Origin: Nitrosomonas sp.
GTDB taxonomy: Bacteria; Pseudomonadota; Gammaproteobacteria; Burkholderiales; Nitrosomonadaceae
NCBI GenBank assembly: GCA_021774055.1
Contig: JAJFJL010000096.1
Coordinates: 1 to 32,942, forward strand
Reading direction: 5' to 3'
DNA: 32,942 nt
The notes below the pieces were generated by a model that searched no databases, was not told where the DNA came from, and saw only the letters and a list, made by a program, of their open reading frames with translations. Shown piece by piece: positions 18,871 through 25,671 of the stretch; positions within the stretch are counted from its first letter, which is position 1, and each line of letters begins with the position of its first letter. The position numbers were made by a program, and so were the translations under genes.

Positions 18871-19028
18871 GGAACGTGCATGAAATAAATTAGGCAACTC
18901 GATTTGTATTTATGTCCACCTTCTGCGTTATGTAAACAGTTACATAGCCGTGCTATGCGCCTGTTTACACGCCTTGAATATGAACATAAATCCTGCGCTA
19001 GTTGCCTAATTTATTTCATGCACGTTCC
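18871..19028. repeat. R1 palindromic element, copy 2 (complete, 158 bp)
   Basis: The outer 28 bp (18871-18898 and 19001-19028) are a perfect inverted repeat, starting GGAACGTGCATGAAATAAAT. Inside, ATTTATGT pairs with ACATAAAT, then TGTAAACAG with CTGTTTACA, and CATAGC with GCTATG. The whole element can fold as one long interrupted hairpin. It abuts R2 on the left and ends 24 bp before the motD ATG. Copy 1 is at the left window edge. Confidence 0.92.
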
Positions 19029-19052
19029 CAAGTCAATAATGGAAAAGTATAA

Positions 19053-19889
19053 ATGCGTAGAAAAAGAAGAAATTCCCAACATAATGAGCCTCCTGAAAAT
19101 CATGATCGATGGCTGGTGTCTTATGCTGATTTTATTACATTACTGTTTGCATTTTTTGTGGTGATGTATGCTATTTCCTCGGTCAATGCAGGTAAATATC
19201 GTGTTTTAAGTGATTCTTTAGTTAGCGCATTTAGAACCAAAGATCCTGGTCAATCACAAACAAGTGATTTATATCCAGCAATTGTAGAATTACCTATCCC
19301 AACAGAATCTAATCCTATACAAGCAACAGCTCAACCTATTGTGGATGAGTTAAATAAGAAAAGACAGGTAAAACAAATAAGAATGCGACGTATGGCTAAA
19401 GACATCATGCAAGCTTTGGCTCCATTAGTGGAAGATGGCAGTGTGCGTGTAACGCAAAGTGATCGAGGGATTACGGTCGAGATCAATGCAAGCGTATTAT
19501 TTTCACCTGGTGAAGCGCAGCTAGCAGAAAATTCCAGCACCACATTACGTGCTGTAGCAGCTGTTGTTAAAAATCATGAGCAAGAGATTCATATTGAAGG
19601 TCATACTGATAATTTACCTATAAATACACTACATTACCCATCTAATTGGGAGTTGTCTACCGCACGTGCTAGTCGTGTTATCCGGTTATTTGTTAATAAT
19701 GGGGTTGATGCTAGCCAATTAACTGCATTAGGTTATGGTGAGCATCAACCAGTTGCATTGAATGATACGCCAGAAGGGCGTGCTAGAAATCGGCGTGTAA
19801 TGATTACAATTATGTCCAATGAACCAGAGCAGATTACTGAGATACCTGTTGAATTGGTCTCAGACATAGAAGGTGATGCCGTTAGATAG
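19053..19889 (+). CDS. motD: Flagellar motor stator protein MotD (MotB family)
   Basis: MotB-type proteins form the ion-driven flagellar stator with a MotA-type partner and anchor it to peptidoglycan. The 278-residue product has a basic N-terminus, one membrane helix in SYADFITLLFAFFVVMYA with the proton-carrying Asp26, a linker, and a C-terminal OmpA-like domain (IHIEGHTDNLPI, NWELSTARASRVIRLF, GYGEHQPVALNDTPEGRARNRRV). The short linker and LLFAFFVVMYAIS style favour MotD over MotB. TAA stands directly before the ATG in frame, so the start is fixed. A motC gene normally precedes motD, but here there is a repeat stack. The 3' end overlaps the convergent peroxiredoxin gene by 8 bp. Confidence 0.87.
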   Translation: MRRKRRNSQHNEPPENHDRWLVSYADFITLLFAFFVVMYAISSVNAGKYRVLSDSLVSAFRTKDPGQSQTSDLYPAIVELPIPTESNPIQATAQPIVDELNKKRQVKQIRMRRMAKDIMQALAPLVEDGSVRVTQSDRGITVEINASVLFSPGEAQLAENSSTTLRAVAAVVKNHEQEIHIEGHTDNLPINTLHYPSNWELSTARASRVIRLFVNNGVDASQLTALGYGEHQPVALNDTPEGRARNRRVMITIMSNEPEQITEIPVELVSDIEGDAVR

Positions 19890-20421
19890 CTTGATCTTGA
19901 TATTTCTTTAAATCAGTTACTACTTCTGCGGTGTTACCTGAAGCGCTAGCTGAAAGATATATTTTTACAATCTTTCCCTGTGGATTAATTAGGAAAGTAT
20001 TGCGTCTAGCGAATTTAACAACTCCAAGACTAATCAGAGAATTATAGCTCTTAGCGGTTCTTGCGTTATCGTCAGACAAAAGTTTAAAATGTAACTGATA
20101 TTTTTTGGCAAAGTTAGCGTGGCTGTTAGTATCATCTAAACTGATGCCAATAACTTCTGCGCCAAGTGTTGTTAACTGGCCTAAATCATCACGAAAATTA
20201 CATGCTTGTTTGGTGCAACCAGGTGTGTCGTCTTTCGGATAAAAATATAACACTACCCACTTTCCGATAAAATCTGCTAGTTGATTTGTTTGTCCGTTTT
20301 GATCTGGCAATTTAAAATTTGGAGCAACTTGCCCTATTTTAAGTTTCGGATTACGTGCTCGGTTATTCGAATAAAATAAAGCGGCCAGAATTATGATGCT
20401 ACATATTATGAACCATTCCAT
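19882..20421 (-). CDS. Membrane-anchored peroxiredoxin (Bcp/PrxQ type)
   Basis: This thiol peroxidase reduces hydrogen and organic peroxides. The 179-residue protein carries a peroxidatic Cys69 in FYPKDDTPGCTKQAC and a second Cys74 five residues on, the PrxQ/Bcp resolving arrangement. Unlike typical cytoplasmic Bcp (about 155 residues) it has an N-terminal hydrophobic helix (FIICSIIILAALFY, about 4-17) followed by basic residues, so it is probably anchored in the inner membrane; the basic flank after the helix favours an N-out, cytoplasm-facing domain, but this is not certain. It lies 8 bp after prfC and may be cotranscribed with it. Its end overlaps motD on the other strand. Confidence 0.9.
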   Translation of the reverse strand: MEWFIICSIIILAALFYSNNRARNPKLKIGQVAPNFKLPDQNGQTNQLADFIGKWVVLYFYPKDDTPGCTKQACNFRDDLGQLTTLGAEVIGISLDDTNSHANFAKKYQLHFKLLSDDNARTAKSYNSLISLGVVKFARRNTFLINPQGKIVKIYLSASASGNTAEVVTDLKKYQDQAI

Positions 20422-20429
20422 AGTATTAT

Positions 20430-22049
20430 TTATCCATCCATATGTGTTTGAAATACCAAGCCAGCGTGTTCACGTAATTTATGAAATTTAATTAATGGCC
20501 AATTTTCTTCGGTGACACTTAATTCTGCACCATATGACGCCAAGAAAGTTGGTGCACCAACAGCATCATAGGCAATACGATGTGCATTAGTTTCAATAAA
20601 ACGTTGTAGCTCACGTGGGTTATCAGCAGTTACCCAACGTGCGACTTGATATTTAGCTGGTGCAATGCGTGCTGCGACGCCATATTCATGCTCCAGTCGA
20701 TGGGCGACAACTTCAAATTGTAAAACACCCACCGCACCAAGTAATAAGGTGTTACCAATATGTGGCCGAAATACCTGAATGGCACCTTCTTCGCCAAGTT
20801 GTGTTAGCCCTAGTTTAAGTTGCTTACTACGTAATGGATCGGCAAGCTCAACTGTTTGAAAAATTTCAGGAGCAAAGAATGGCAGACCAGTAAACTGTAA
20901 TGTTTCACCTTCTGTTAGAGTATCGCCCAATTGTAATGTGCCATGATTAGGGATGCCGATGATGTCCCCTGGATAACCAACCTCAAGTAATTCCCTGCGT
21001 TGCGAAAGAAAAGAAACCACAGAGTTGTTACGAATATCTTTACCACTACGCACCACTTTTATATTCATACCACGTTTAAATTGGCCAGAACATATGCGTA
21101 CAAAAGCAATTCGATCACGATGCGCAGGATTCATATTAGCTTGAATCTTAAAGACAACACCTGAGAATTTTTTTTCATTTGGTTTTATTTCTCGTTGCAA
21201 TGCCTGACGTGATTTTGGTGGTGGTGCAAGATCAACCAATGCATCAAGAATTTCACGAACCCCAAAGTTATTAATGGCGGAACCAAAAAATACAGGGGTT
21301 TGTTGCCCAGCAAGAAAGGCTGTTTCGTCAAATTCTGGTGAAGCACCTTTTATTAATTCAATTTCTTGCTGTGCATCTGTAAGACTTGCACCAAAACGTG
21401 TAACAATGTCTGGATCATTAAGGTCGCTGATGATTTCATCATCATCCTTAGCACGATCTTCACCTGGCTGAAATACACGCATACAGTCATTTTGAAGATC
21501 AAACACACCATGAAAACGATTGCCCATGCCAATTGGCCAGGTAAAAGGCGTAGCTGTCATACCGAGCGTTTGCTCTATTTCATCTAACAATGTTAATGGA
21601 TCGCGCACTTCACGATCCATCTTGTTAATAAACGTAAGAATTGGTGTATTACGAGCACGACAAACCGCTAATAATCGTAAGGTTTGAGCTTCCACACCAT
21701 TGGCGGCATCAATCACCATTAACGCAGCATCAACAGCGGTTAATACACGATAGGTATCTTCCGAGAAATCTTGGTGGCCAGGTGTATCTAATAAGTTAAT
21801 CACACAATCTCGATAGACCATTTGCATAACTGAGCTAGCAACTGAAATACCTCTTTGTTTTTCAATTTCCATCCAGTCTGAAGTAGCGTGACGAGTTGAT
21901 TTGCGCGCTTTTACACTGCCAGCAATATGAATCGCGCCTGCATACATTAATAATTTTTCAGTTAGGGTTGTTTTTCCTGCATCCGGATGAGAGATGATTG
22001 CAAACGTTCTTCTTTTTGATACTTCTTGTTGGATTGTTGTGTCCGACAT
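20430..22049 (-). CDS. prfC: Peptide chain release factor 3
   Basis: RF3 is a GTPase that recycles RF1 and RF2 from the ribosome after termination. The 539-residue product has the usual length and G motifs: SHPDAGKTT (about 20-28), the RGISV switch I, LDTPGHQDFSEDTYR and FINKMDRE, followed by the beta-barrel domains (VFKIQANMNPAHRDRIAFVR) and a C-terminal domain. SDWMEIEKQRGISV distinguishes it from EF-G. It is followed after 8 bp by the peroxiredoxin gene. An R4 palindrome begins 28 bp upstream of its start codon, in the leader or promoter. Confidence 0.98.
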   Translation of the reverse strand: MSDTTIQQEVSKRRTFAIISHPDAGKTTLTEKLLMYAGAIHIAGSVKARKSTRHATSDWMEIEKQRGISVASSVMQMVYRDCVINLLDTPGHQDFSEDTYRVLTAVDAALMVIDAANGVEAQTLRLLAVCRARNTPILTFINKMDREVRDPLTLLDEIEQTLGMTATPFTWPIGMGNRFHGVFDLQNDCMRVFQPGEDRAKDDDEIISDLNDPDIVTRFGASLTDAQQEIELIKGASPEFDETAFLAGQQTPVFFGSAINNFGVREILDALVDLAPPPKSRQALQREIKPNEKKFSGVVFKIQANMNPAHRDRIAFVRICSGQFKRGMNIKVVRSGKDIRNNSVVSFLSQRRELLEVGYPGDIIGIPNHGTLQLGDTLTEGETLQFTGLPFFAPEIFQTVELADPLRSKQLKLGLTQLGEEGAIQVFRPHIGNTLLLGAVGVLQFEVVAHRLEHEYGVAARIAPAKYQVARWVTADNPRELQRFIETNAHRIAYDAVGAPTFLASYGAELSVTEENWPLIKFHKLREHAGLVFQTHMDG

Positions 22050-22077
22050 TAATTTAAAATTTCCATTTTATGTATAA

Positions 22078-22099
22078 CCTAGACCCTGCAGGATCTAGG
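22078..22099. repeat. R4 repeat, minimal 22-bp palindrome
   Basis: CCTAGACCCTG meets CAGGATCTAGG, an almost perfect palindrome with one mismatched pair, flanked by TATAA and TATA. It is the R4 terminal motif joined directly to its mirror image without the usual middle. It lies 28 bp upstream of the prfC start. Confidence 0.75.
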
Positions 22100-22260
22100 T
22101 ATAAATTTACTAAAGTTGATACTTGGAGATCATGGTTGGGAGGATAAAAGATAGTGTTTTCATTCATCAAGGTAGATGTGCTTTATTATCCACCCCACAT
22201 ACTTGAACATCAAGGCTGCCAGCTTAGAGCGGGAAAAGATATGGCATGCTTCAATGACGG

Positions 22261-22348
22261 CCCCTCGTCATTCCTGCATGTTTCTAGCAGGAATCCGGGA
22301 TGATCCTGGTATGGATTCCTGCTAAAGGCATGCAGGAATGACGAGGGG
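22261..22348. repeat. R6 dispersed hairpin of the CGTCATTCC type
   Basis: CCCCTCGTCATTCCTGCATG at 22261 pairs perfectly with its 20-bp complement at 22329-22348. Inside, TAGCAGGAATCC pairs perfectly with GGATTCCTGCTA around a short loop. This resembles the GTCATTCC...GGAATGAC intergenic hairpins found in many proteobacterial genomes. Looser complementarity extends outward (CTTAGAGCGGGA against TCCCGTCTTAAG), so it may be inserted in an older palindrome. Confidence 0.85.
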
Positions 22349-22396
22349 GATGTGACAAGTTTTGTCCCGTCTTAAGTTGGTAGTCAACATCAAGCG

Positions 22397-23362
22397 TTAA
22401 CAAATAGTTTTAAATTTTTCTGTTGCCTGAATCAAGGCACTACAAATTCCTGGTTCCCAAGCTGAATGGCCAGCATCTTCTACAATAATATAGTTCGCTT
22501 GCGGCCATGCATGATGCAAGTCATTGGCGCTAATAATAGGGCAGACAGCATCATAACGCCCTTGGATAATAGTAGCAGGGATGTTGTGCAATTTACTGAT
22601 ATTGTTTAAGAGTGAATTCTCAGGTAGAAATATATTGTGACTAAAATAATGTGCTTCCATGCGAGCCATGCCAAGTGCAACTGTATCGCCAGAAAAATAA
22701 TTAACTGTTTCTGGACTAGGTAATAGTGTTGAGCATGATCCTTCGTAGGTACCCCAAGCACGTGCAGCTGGCATATGAATGCGGGGATCAGGATTCATTA
22801 GACGCTGATAATAGGATGCCAGTATATCATTCCGTTCTGCTAGTGGCAGTGGAGTGGTGAATTGATGCCAAGCTTCTGGAAAAAAATGACGTAAGCCATA
22901 CAGAAACCATTTAATCTCTTGTTGCCTACAAAGAAAAATGCCACGTAAAATAAAACCAGAACAGCGCTCTGGATGTGCTTCGCCATAGGCAAGTGCTAGC
23001 GTGCTTCCCCAGGACCCACCAAATATTAACCATTTTTCAATATTAAGAAATAGTCTTAATTTTTCAATATCATTAATCAAATGTGGGGTTGTGTTATCAC
23101 AAATTTCACCAAGTGGTGTTGAGCGTCCTGCACCTCGTTGATCAAAAATGATAATACGGTAAACAGCTGGATCAAAAAGCTGACGGTGGGTAGGTGAAGA
23201 CCCAGCACCTGGCCCACCATGAAGAAATAGTACCGGTATGCCATTGGCATTACCTGATTGCTCCCAATACATCGTGTGGCACGTATCAAGCGGTAACATC
23301 CCGTTGTTGTATGGGTCAATCTCTGGAAATAGTTTGGTATTAAGGTGATTGTTTTTTGTCAT
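22397..23362 (-). CDS. pip: Proline iminopeptidase
   Basis: This alpha/beta-hydrolase of peptidase family S33 removes N-terminal proline from peptides in the cytoplasm. The 321-residue product has HGGPGAGSS for the oxyanion hole, DQRGAGRSTP, the nucleophile elbow GGSWGS (Ser117), Asp271 in GRYDAVCP and His299 in DAGHSAWEPG. Length and motifs are as expected. It appears to be a single-gene unit. The R4 element begins only 8 bp upstream of the ATG, so the ribosome binding region, including an AGG, comes from the repeat end. Confidence 0.96.
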   Translation of the reverse strand: MTKNNHLNTKLFPEIDPYNNGMLPLDTCHTMYWEQSGNANGIPVLFLHGGPGAGSSPTHRQLFDPAVYRIIIFDQRGAGRSTPLGEICDNTTPHLINDIEKLRLFLNIEKWLIFGGSWGSTLALAYGEAHPERCSGFILRGIFLCRQQEIKWFLYGLRHFFPEAWHQFTTPLPLAERNDILASYYQRLMNPDPRIHMPAARAWGTYEGSCSTLLPSPETVNYFSGDTVALGMARMEAHYFSHNIFLPENSLLNNISKLHNIPATIIQGRYDAVCPIISANDLHHAWPQANYIIVEDAGHSAWEPGICSALIQATEKFKTIC

Positions 23363-23369
23363 TATTTAT

Positions 23370-23534
23370 TACCTAGGTCCTGCAAGTAATCGCACACATA
23401 CTGCACAACAGATTTCTCCATATAGCAAACTTTATTCTTTGGGAATATCAATAAGTATTCCACGCAGAATAAGATTGATTCTATGAAACAATTTGTTGCA
23501 CATTATATGCACGATTACTTGCAGGGTCTAGGTA
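23370..23534. repeat. R4 repeat, long form (165 bp)
   Basis: The left end TACCTAGGTCCTGCAAGTAA and right end TTACTTGCAGGGTCTAGGTA are inverted repeats; complementarity goes on inward for about 55 nt with mostly transition differences, which still allow G-U pairs in RNA. The inner part includes ATTCCACGCAGAATAAGATT and GAAACAATTTGTTGCA, both found again in the next copy. It lies 8 bp before the pip start. Confidence 0.88.
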
Positions 23535-23689
23535 TTATCTAAAGTCTTACAGGTAATCATGCGTAACAAGTTATTCCCTATAGCAAGATTTATTTTTTAA
23601 GTTCAACAAGTATTTCACGCAGAATAAAATTCACTACATGAAACAATTTGTTGCATATTATATGCACAATTACTTATAGTATCTAGGTA
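23535..23689. repeat. R4 repeat, second long copy in tandem
   Basis: This copy follows the previous one directly and in the same direction. It shares ATTTCACGCAGAATAAAATT, GAAACAATTTGTTGCA and the end ATCTAGGTATTA. Its left arm is eroded (CTTACAGGTAATCATGCG, without the ATATA stretch), so pairing between its arms is poorer than in the neighbour. It is probably the older copy. Confidence 0.8.
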
Positions 23690-23753
23690 TTAAAAAAGAC
23701 AGCAAAGCATGCCAAGTTAACAATTTGTATTGTATGTGATTCTGGTATATTAC

Positions 23754-23920
23754 CTAGGAGCCTGTCGGACTTATGATTTCGAAGCGAAAATTTGGAGAGT
23801 CGAGGCTAAATTCTCACCGGTTTGAGGCGAATATTGGGTATATTTAACAAAAACTGGGGAGGATTTGGGCCGGCTTCTCCGAATTTGCAGCCGAAACTCA
23901 TAAGTCCGGCAGGCTCCTAG
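23754..23920. repeat. R3 palindromic element, copy 2
   Basis: This 167-bp element has ends CTAGGAGCCTGTCGGACTTA and TAAGTCCGGCAGGCTCCTAG (23-bp inverted repeat, one mismatch). The core TTTGAGGCGAATAT-GGG-ATATTTAA is at 23821-23847. It has nearly the same length as copy 1 (5457-5622) but quite different arm sequences. Its right CTAG is shared with the start of the R2 copy. Confidence 0.9.
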
Positions 23921-24081
23921 TGCCTTGCACGCTAAATAACCAGGAAAATATGGGTATGCAAAAATTTTCTAGAACAAGGCGAAGAAACGCAGGTATATTG
24001 AGTATACGTCAATTTTCTTCAGCGCAGTTATCGGAAATTTGTGCCGCAGATTTTCCTGGTTATTTAGCGTGCAAGGTACTA
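23918..24081. repeat. R2 palindromic element, copy 2 (uninterrupted)
   Basis: The outer 32 bp (TAGTGCCTTGCACGCTAAAT onward) pair with the right end (ATTTAGCGTGCAAGGTACTA) with one mismatch. The inside matches copy 1 at 18556-18869 over ATGCAAAAATT, GAACAA-GCGAAGAAACGCAGGTAT and the AATTTGTGCC block. It holds a single AAAATT where copy 1 has the R5 insertion, so it shows the empty target. Confidence 0.9.
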
Positions 24082-24110
24082 ACATGACAGGATGATAAAT
24101 TTACCCAACA

Positions 24111-24165
24111 CTTAGATCAGACAAGTAATCGTACATTATATGCATTATTATTTGCCTGGTTAAGG
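24111..24165. repeat. R4 repeat, short form
   Basis: CTTAGATCAGACAAGTAATC is followed by the centre GTACATTATATGCA and an imperfect mirror ending GCCTGGTTAAGG. Layout and length match the copy at 11831-11887. It ends 19 bp before the start codon of the gene at 24185, so it forms part of that leader. Confidence 0.75.
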
Positions 24166-24184
24166 TAACAAACAAGGTTTAGAT

Positions 24185-24442
24185 ATGCCACATAACAAAT
24201 TAAAAAAAGAAGAAATTTCTATGTTACGTGCAGAGATAGAAATGCTGATGAATGAGCGTCAGAATCTTCTTAGAATAACTGGTGCAGCTGCGGTTTTTGT
24301 GGCTAATCTAGATAGCAGTGTACTACCTGATGAGGCTTGTAATTCCGCAAGTATATTATCTGATACATTAAATCACCTACCAGAAGAGACGTTACGCGAG
24401 GCTTTGGAAAAAGCTTCTGCAGAGTTTAAAGTCGGTGACTAG
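24185..24442 (+). CDS. Small conserved-type helical protein, function unknown
   Basis: The 85-residue product is charged and helical. The first 40 residues (KLKKEEISMLRAEIEMLMNE) can form a coiled coil. A more hydrophobic GAAAVFVANL follows, then acidic helices ending in LREALEKASAEFKVGD. No signal peptide, cysteine pair or known motif is seen. It overlaps the patatin gene by 8 bp and is probably translated with it, so it may be a partner or regulator of that phospholipase; this is inference from position only. Confidence 0.75.
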   Translation: MPHNKLKKEEISMLRAEIEMLMNERQNLLRITGAAAVFVANLDSSVLPDEACNSASILSDTLNHLPEETLREALEKASAEFKVGD

Positions 24443-25601
24443 ATATAATAAAACTTCACCATCACCTAAAATTGGCCTTGTTTTGACTGGTGGTGGGGCG
24501 CGTGCAGCTTATCAAGTTGGCGTATTACGAGCTATTTCTGAAGTATTGCCGGATACAGTGCGCAATCCTTTTCCAATTATTTGCGGAACTTCAGCAGGTG
24601 CAATTAATGCAACCAGCCTGGCTGTTTCGGCGGATAATTTTCGTGAAGGCATTCGACAATTGGAAGCTGTATGGGCTAATTTTCATGTTAATCAAGTTCA
24701 TCGTTCCGACCTTGCCGGGGTATTGGCTAATAGTGGACGCTGGTTTGTTTCATTGTTATCTAGTGAACTTGGAAGGCAGCAGGCAGTTTCCTTGCTGGAT
24801 AATTCACCGTTAACAAAATTAATTAAAAATCGCTTCCCTTTTCGTAGTATTCAACGCAGTATTTATGCTGGAGAATTACATGCATTAGGTTTGACCGCAT
24901 GGGGATATAGTTCAGGGCAATCAGTTACTTTTTTTCAGGGTGCAAAAGAAATCATGCCATGGAAGCGGGCGCAACGTGTTGGTGTCGCTGCACGCATTGG
25001 TGTGGAACATTTAATTGCCTCGTCTTCTATTCCGTTTATATTTCCCGCTGTTAAACTTAATCGTGAGTATTTTGGTGACGGTTCCATGCGTCAAATGGCA
25101 CCACTTAGCCCAGCATTACATTTAGGTGCAGAAAAAGTGCTGGTTATTGGTGTGCATAAAAAAGCTGAGAACTTATCCCCAAGTCGTGTCAAAGTGACTG
25201 GTTATCCTCCATTAGCACAGATTGCAGGCCATGCAATGAACAGTATTTTTGTTGATAGTTTGGATGTTGATTTAGAGCGTTTGCACCGGATTAACAATAC
25301 CATTAAATTGATTCCACCAAAGATACTAAAAGAAAATGATATGTTGTTACGTCCGGTTGCTTCTATGATGATTTCTCCTAGTGAAGAAATCAATGAAATT
25401 GCGCAGCATTATGCGCATACGCTGCCCCCTGTAATGCGTTTTTTATATCGAGCAGTGGGAGCTATGGGGCCAAATGGATCAACTTTATTAAGCTATGTTT
25501 TATTTGAAGCTCCGTTTTGTCAGGCACTTATTGACTTAGGGTATCGTGACACTATGCAGCAGCGAGATGAAGTTGTGCAGTTTATTGGCTGCGACCAATA
25601 A
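24435..25601 (+). CDS. Patatin-like phospholipase
   Basis: Patatin-family enzymes hydrolyse acyl esters of lipids with a Ser-Asp dyad. The 388-residue product has the glycine-rich oxyanion segment TGGGARAAYQVGVL (about 18-31), the nucleophile elbow GTSAG (Ser53) and the Asp in FGDGSMRQMAPLSPA (near 215). No signal peptide is seen, so it should act in the cytoplasm or on the inner membrane face. The start is GTG inside the end of the preceding small gene. GARAAYQ replaces the more common GARGAYQ. The next gene begins 70 bp later. The substrate is unknown. Confidence 0.9.
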   Translation: MTRYNKTSPSPKIGLVLTGGGARAAYQVGVLRAISEVLPDTVRNPFPIICGTSAGAINATSLAVSADNFREGIRQLEAVWANFHVNQVHRSDLAGVLANSGRWFVSLLSSELGRQQAVSLLDNSPLTKLIKNRFPFRSIQRSIYAGELHALGLTAWGYSSGQSVTFFQGAKEIMPWKRAQRVGVAARIGVEHLIASSSIPFIFPAVKLNREYFGDGSMRQMAPLSPALHLGAEKVLVIGVHKKAENLSPSRVKVTGYPPLAQIAGHAMNSIFVDSLDVDLERLHRINNTIKLIPPKILKENDMLLRPVASMMISPSEEINEIAQHYAHTLPPVMRFLYRAVGAMGPNGSTLLSYVLFEAPFCQALIDLGYRDTMQQRDEVVQFIGCDQ

Positions 25602-25609
25602 ACTTGTTA

Positions 25610-25630
25610 ACTTGCAGGATCTAGGTGATA
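25610..25630. repeat. R4 repeat, half site
   Basis: ACTTGCAGGATCTAGG matches the right end of the R4 family, but no left arm is present. It lies in the 70-bp gap between the patatin and metallo-hydrolase genes and is probably a remnant. Confidence 0.55.
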
Positions 25631-25671
25631 ATTTTCTCAACAAAATATCTAAATTTTGCTGGAGTTAAGAA

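Larger units (their letters stand above)
18451..19052. other. 602-bp divergent gap filled by nested repeats (fdxA-motD)
   Basis: No real gene lies here. The first roughly 100 bp next to fdxA are unique and contain a 12-bp perfect palindrome ACTGTCGACAGT (18521-18532), possibly an operator. The rest is a stack: R2 copy at 18556-18869, interrupted by R5 at 18605-18783, followed at once by R1 at 18871-19028. Only 24 bp separate R1 from the motD start. Any motD promoter must therefore lie inside or before these repeats. Confidence 0.85.
22050..22396. other. 347-bp prfC-pip gap with two palindromic repeats
   Basis: No gene was found. The gap holds a short R4 palindrome at 22078-22099 and a compound hairpin with an R6 core at 22261-22348 that has a looser outer inverted pair (about 22219-22246 with 22353-22380). 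The prfC promoter should lie here on the minus strand; no convincing box pair was recognised. Confidence 0.7.
23363..24184. other. 822-bp divergent gap built almost wholly of repeats
   Basis: This stretch between pip and the plus-strand cluster has no gene. From left to right it holds R4 (23370-23534), a second R4 in the same direction (23535-23689), about 60 bp of unique sequence, R3 (23754-23920), R2 (23918-24081, sharing TAG with R3) and a short R4 (24111-24165). Promoters for pip and for the gene at 24185 must lie within or between these elements. Confidence 0.85.

Noticed and set aside
18904-19164. Plus-strand open frame of 86 codons upstream of motD
   Set aside because: It translates the R1 repeat and then runs out of frame through the motD start; its N-terminal half closely resembles the frame through R1 copy 1, so it is repeat sequence, not a gene.
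23370-23689. Two direct repeats as a CRISPR array
   Set aside because: The repeats are about 155-165 bp, imperfect palindromes and adjacent without spacers; no cas genes are present.
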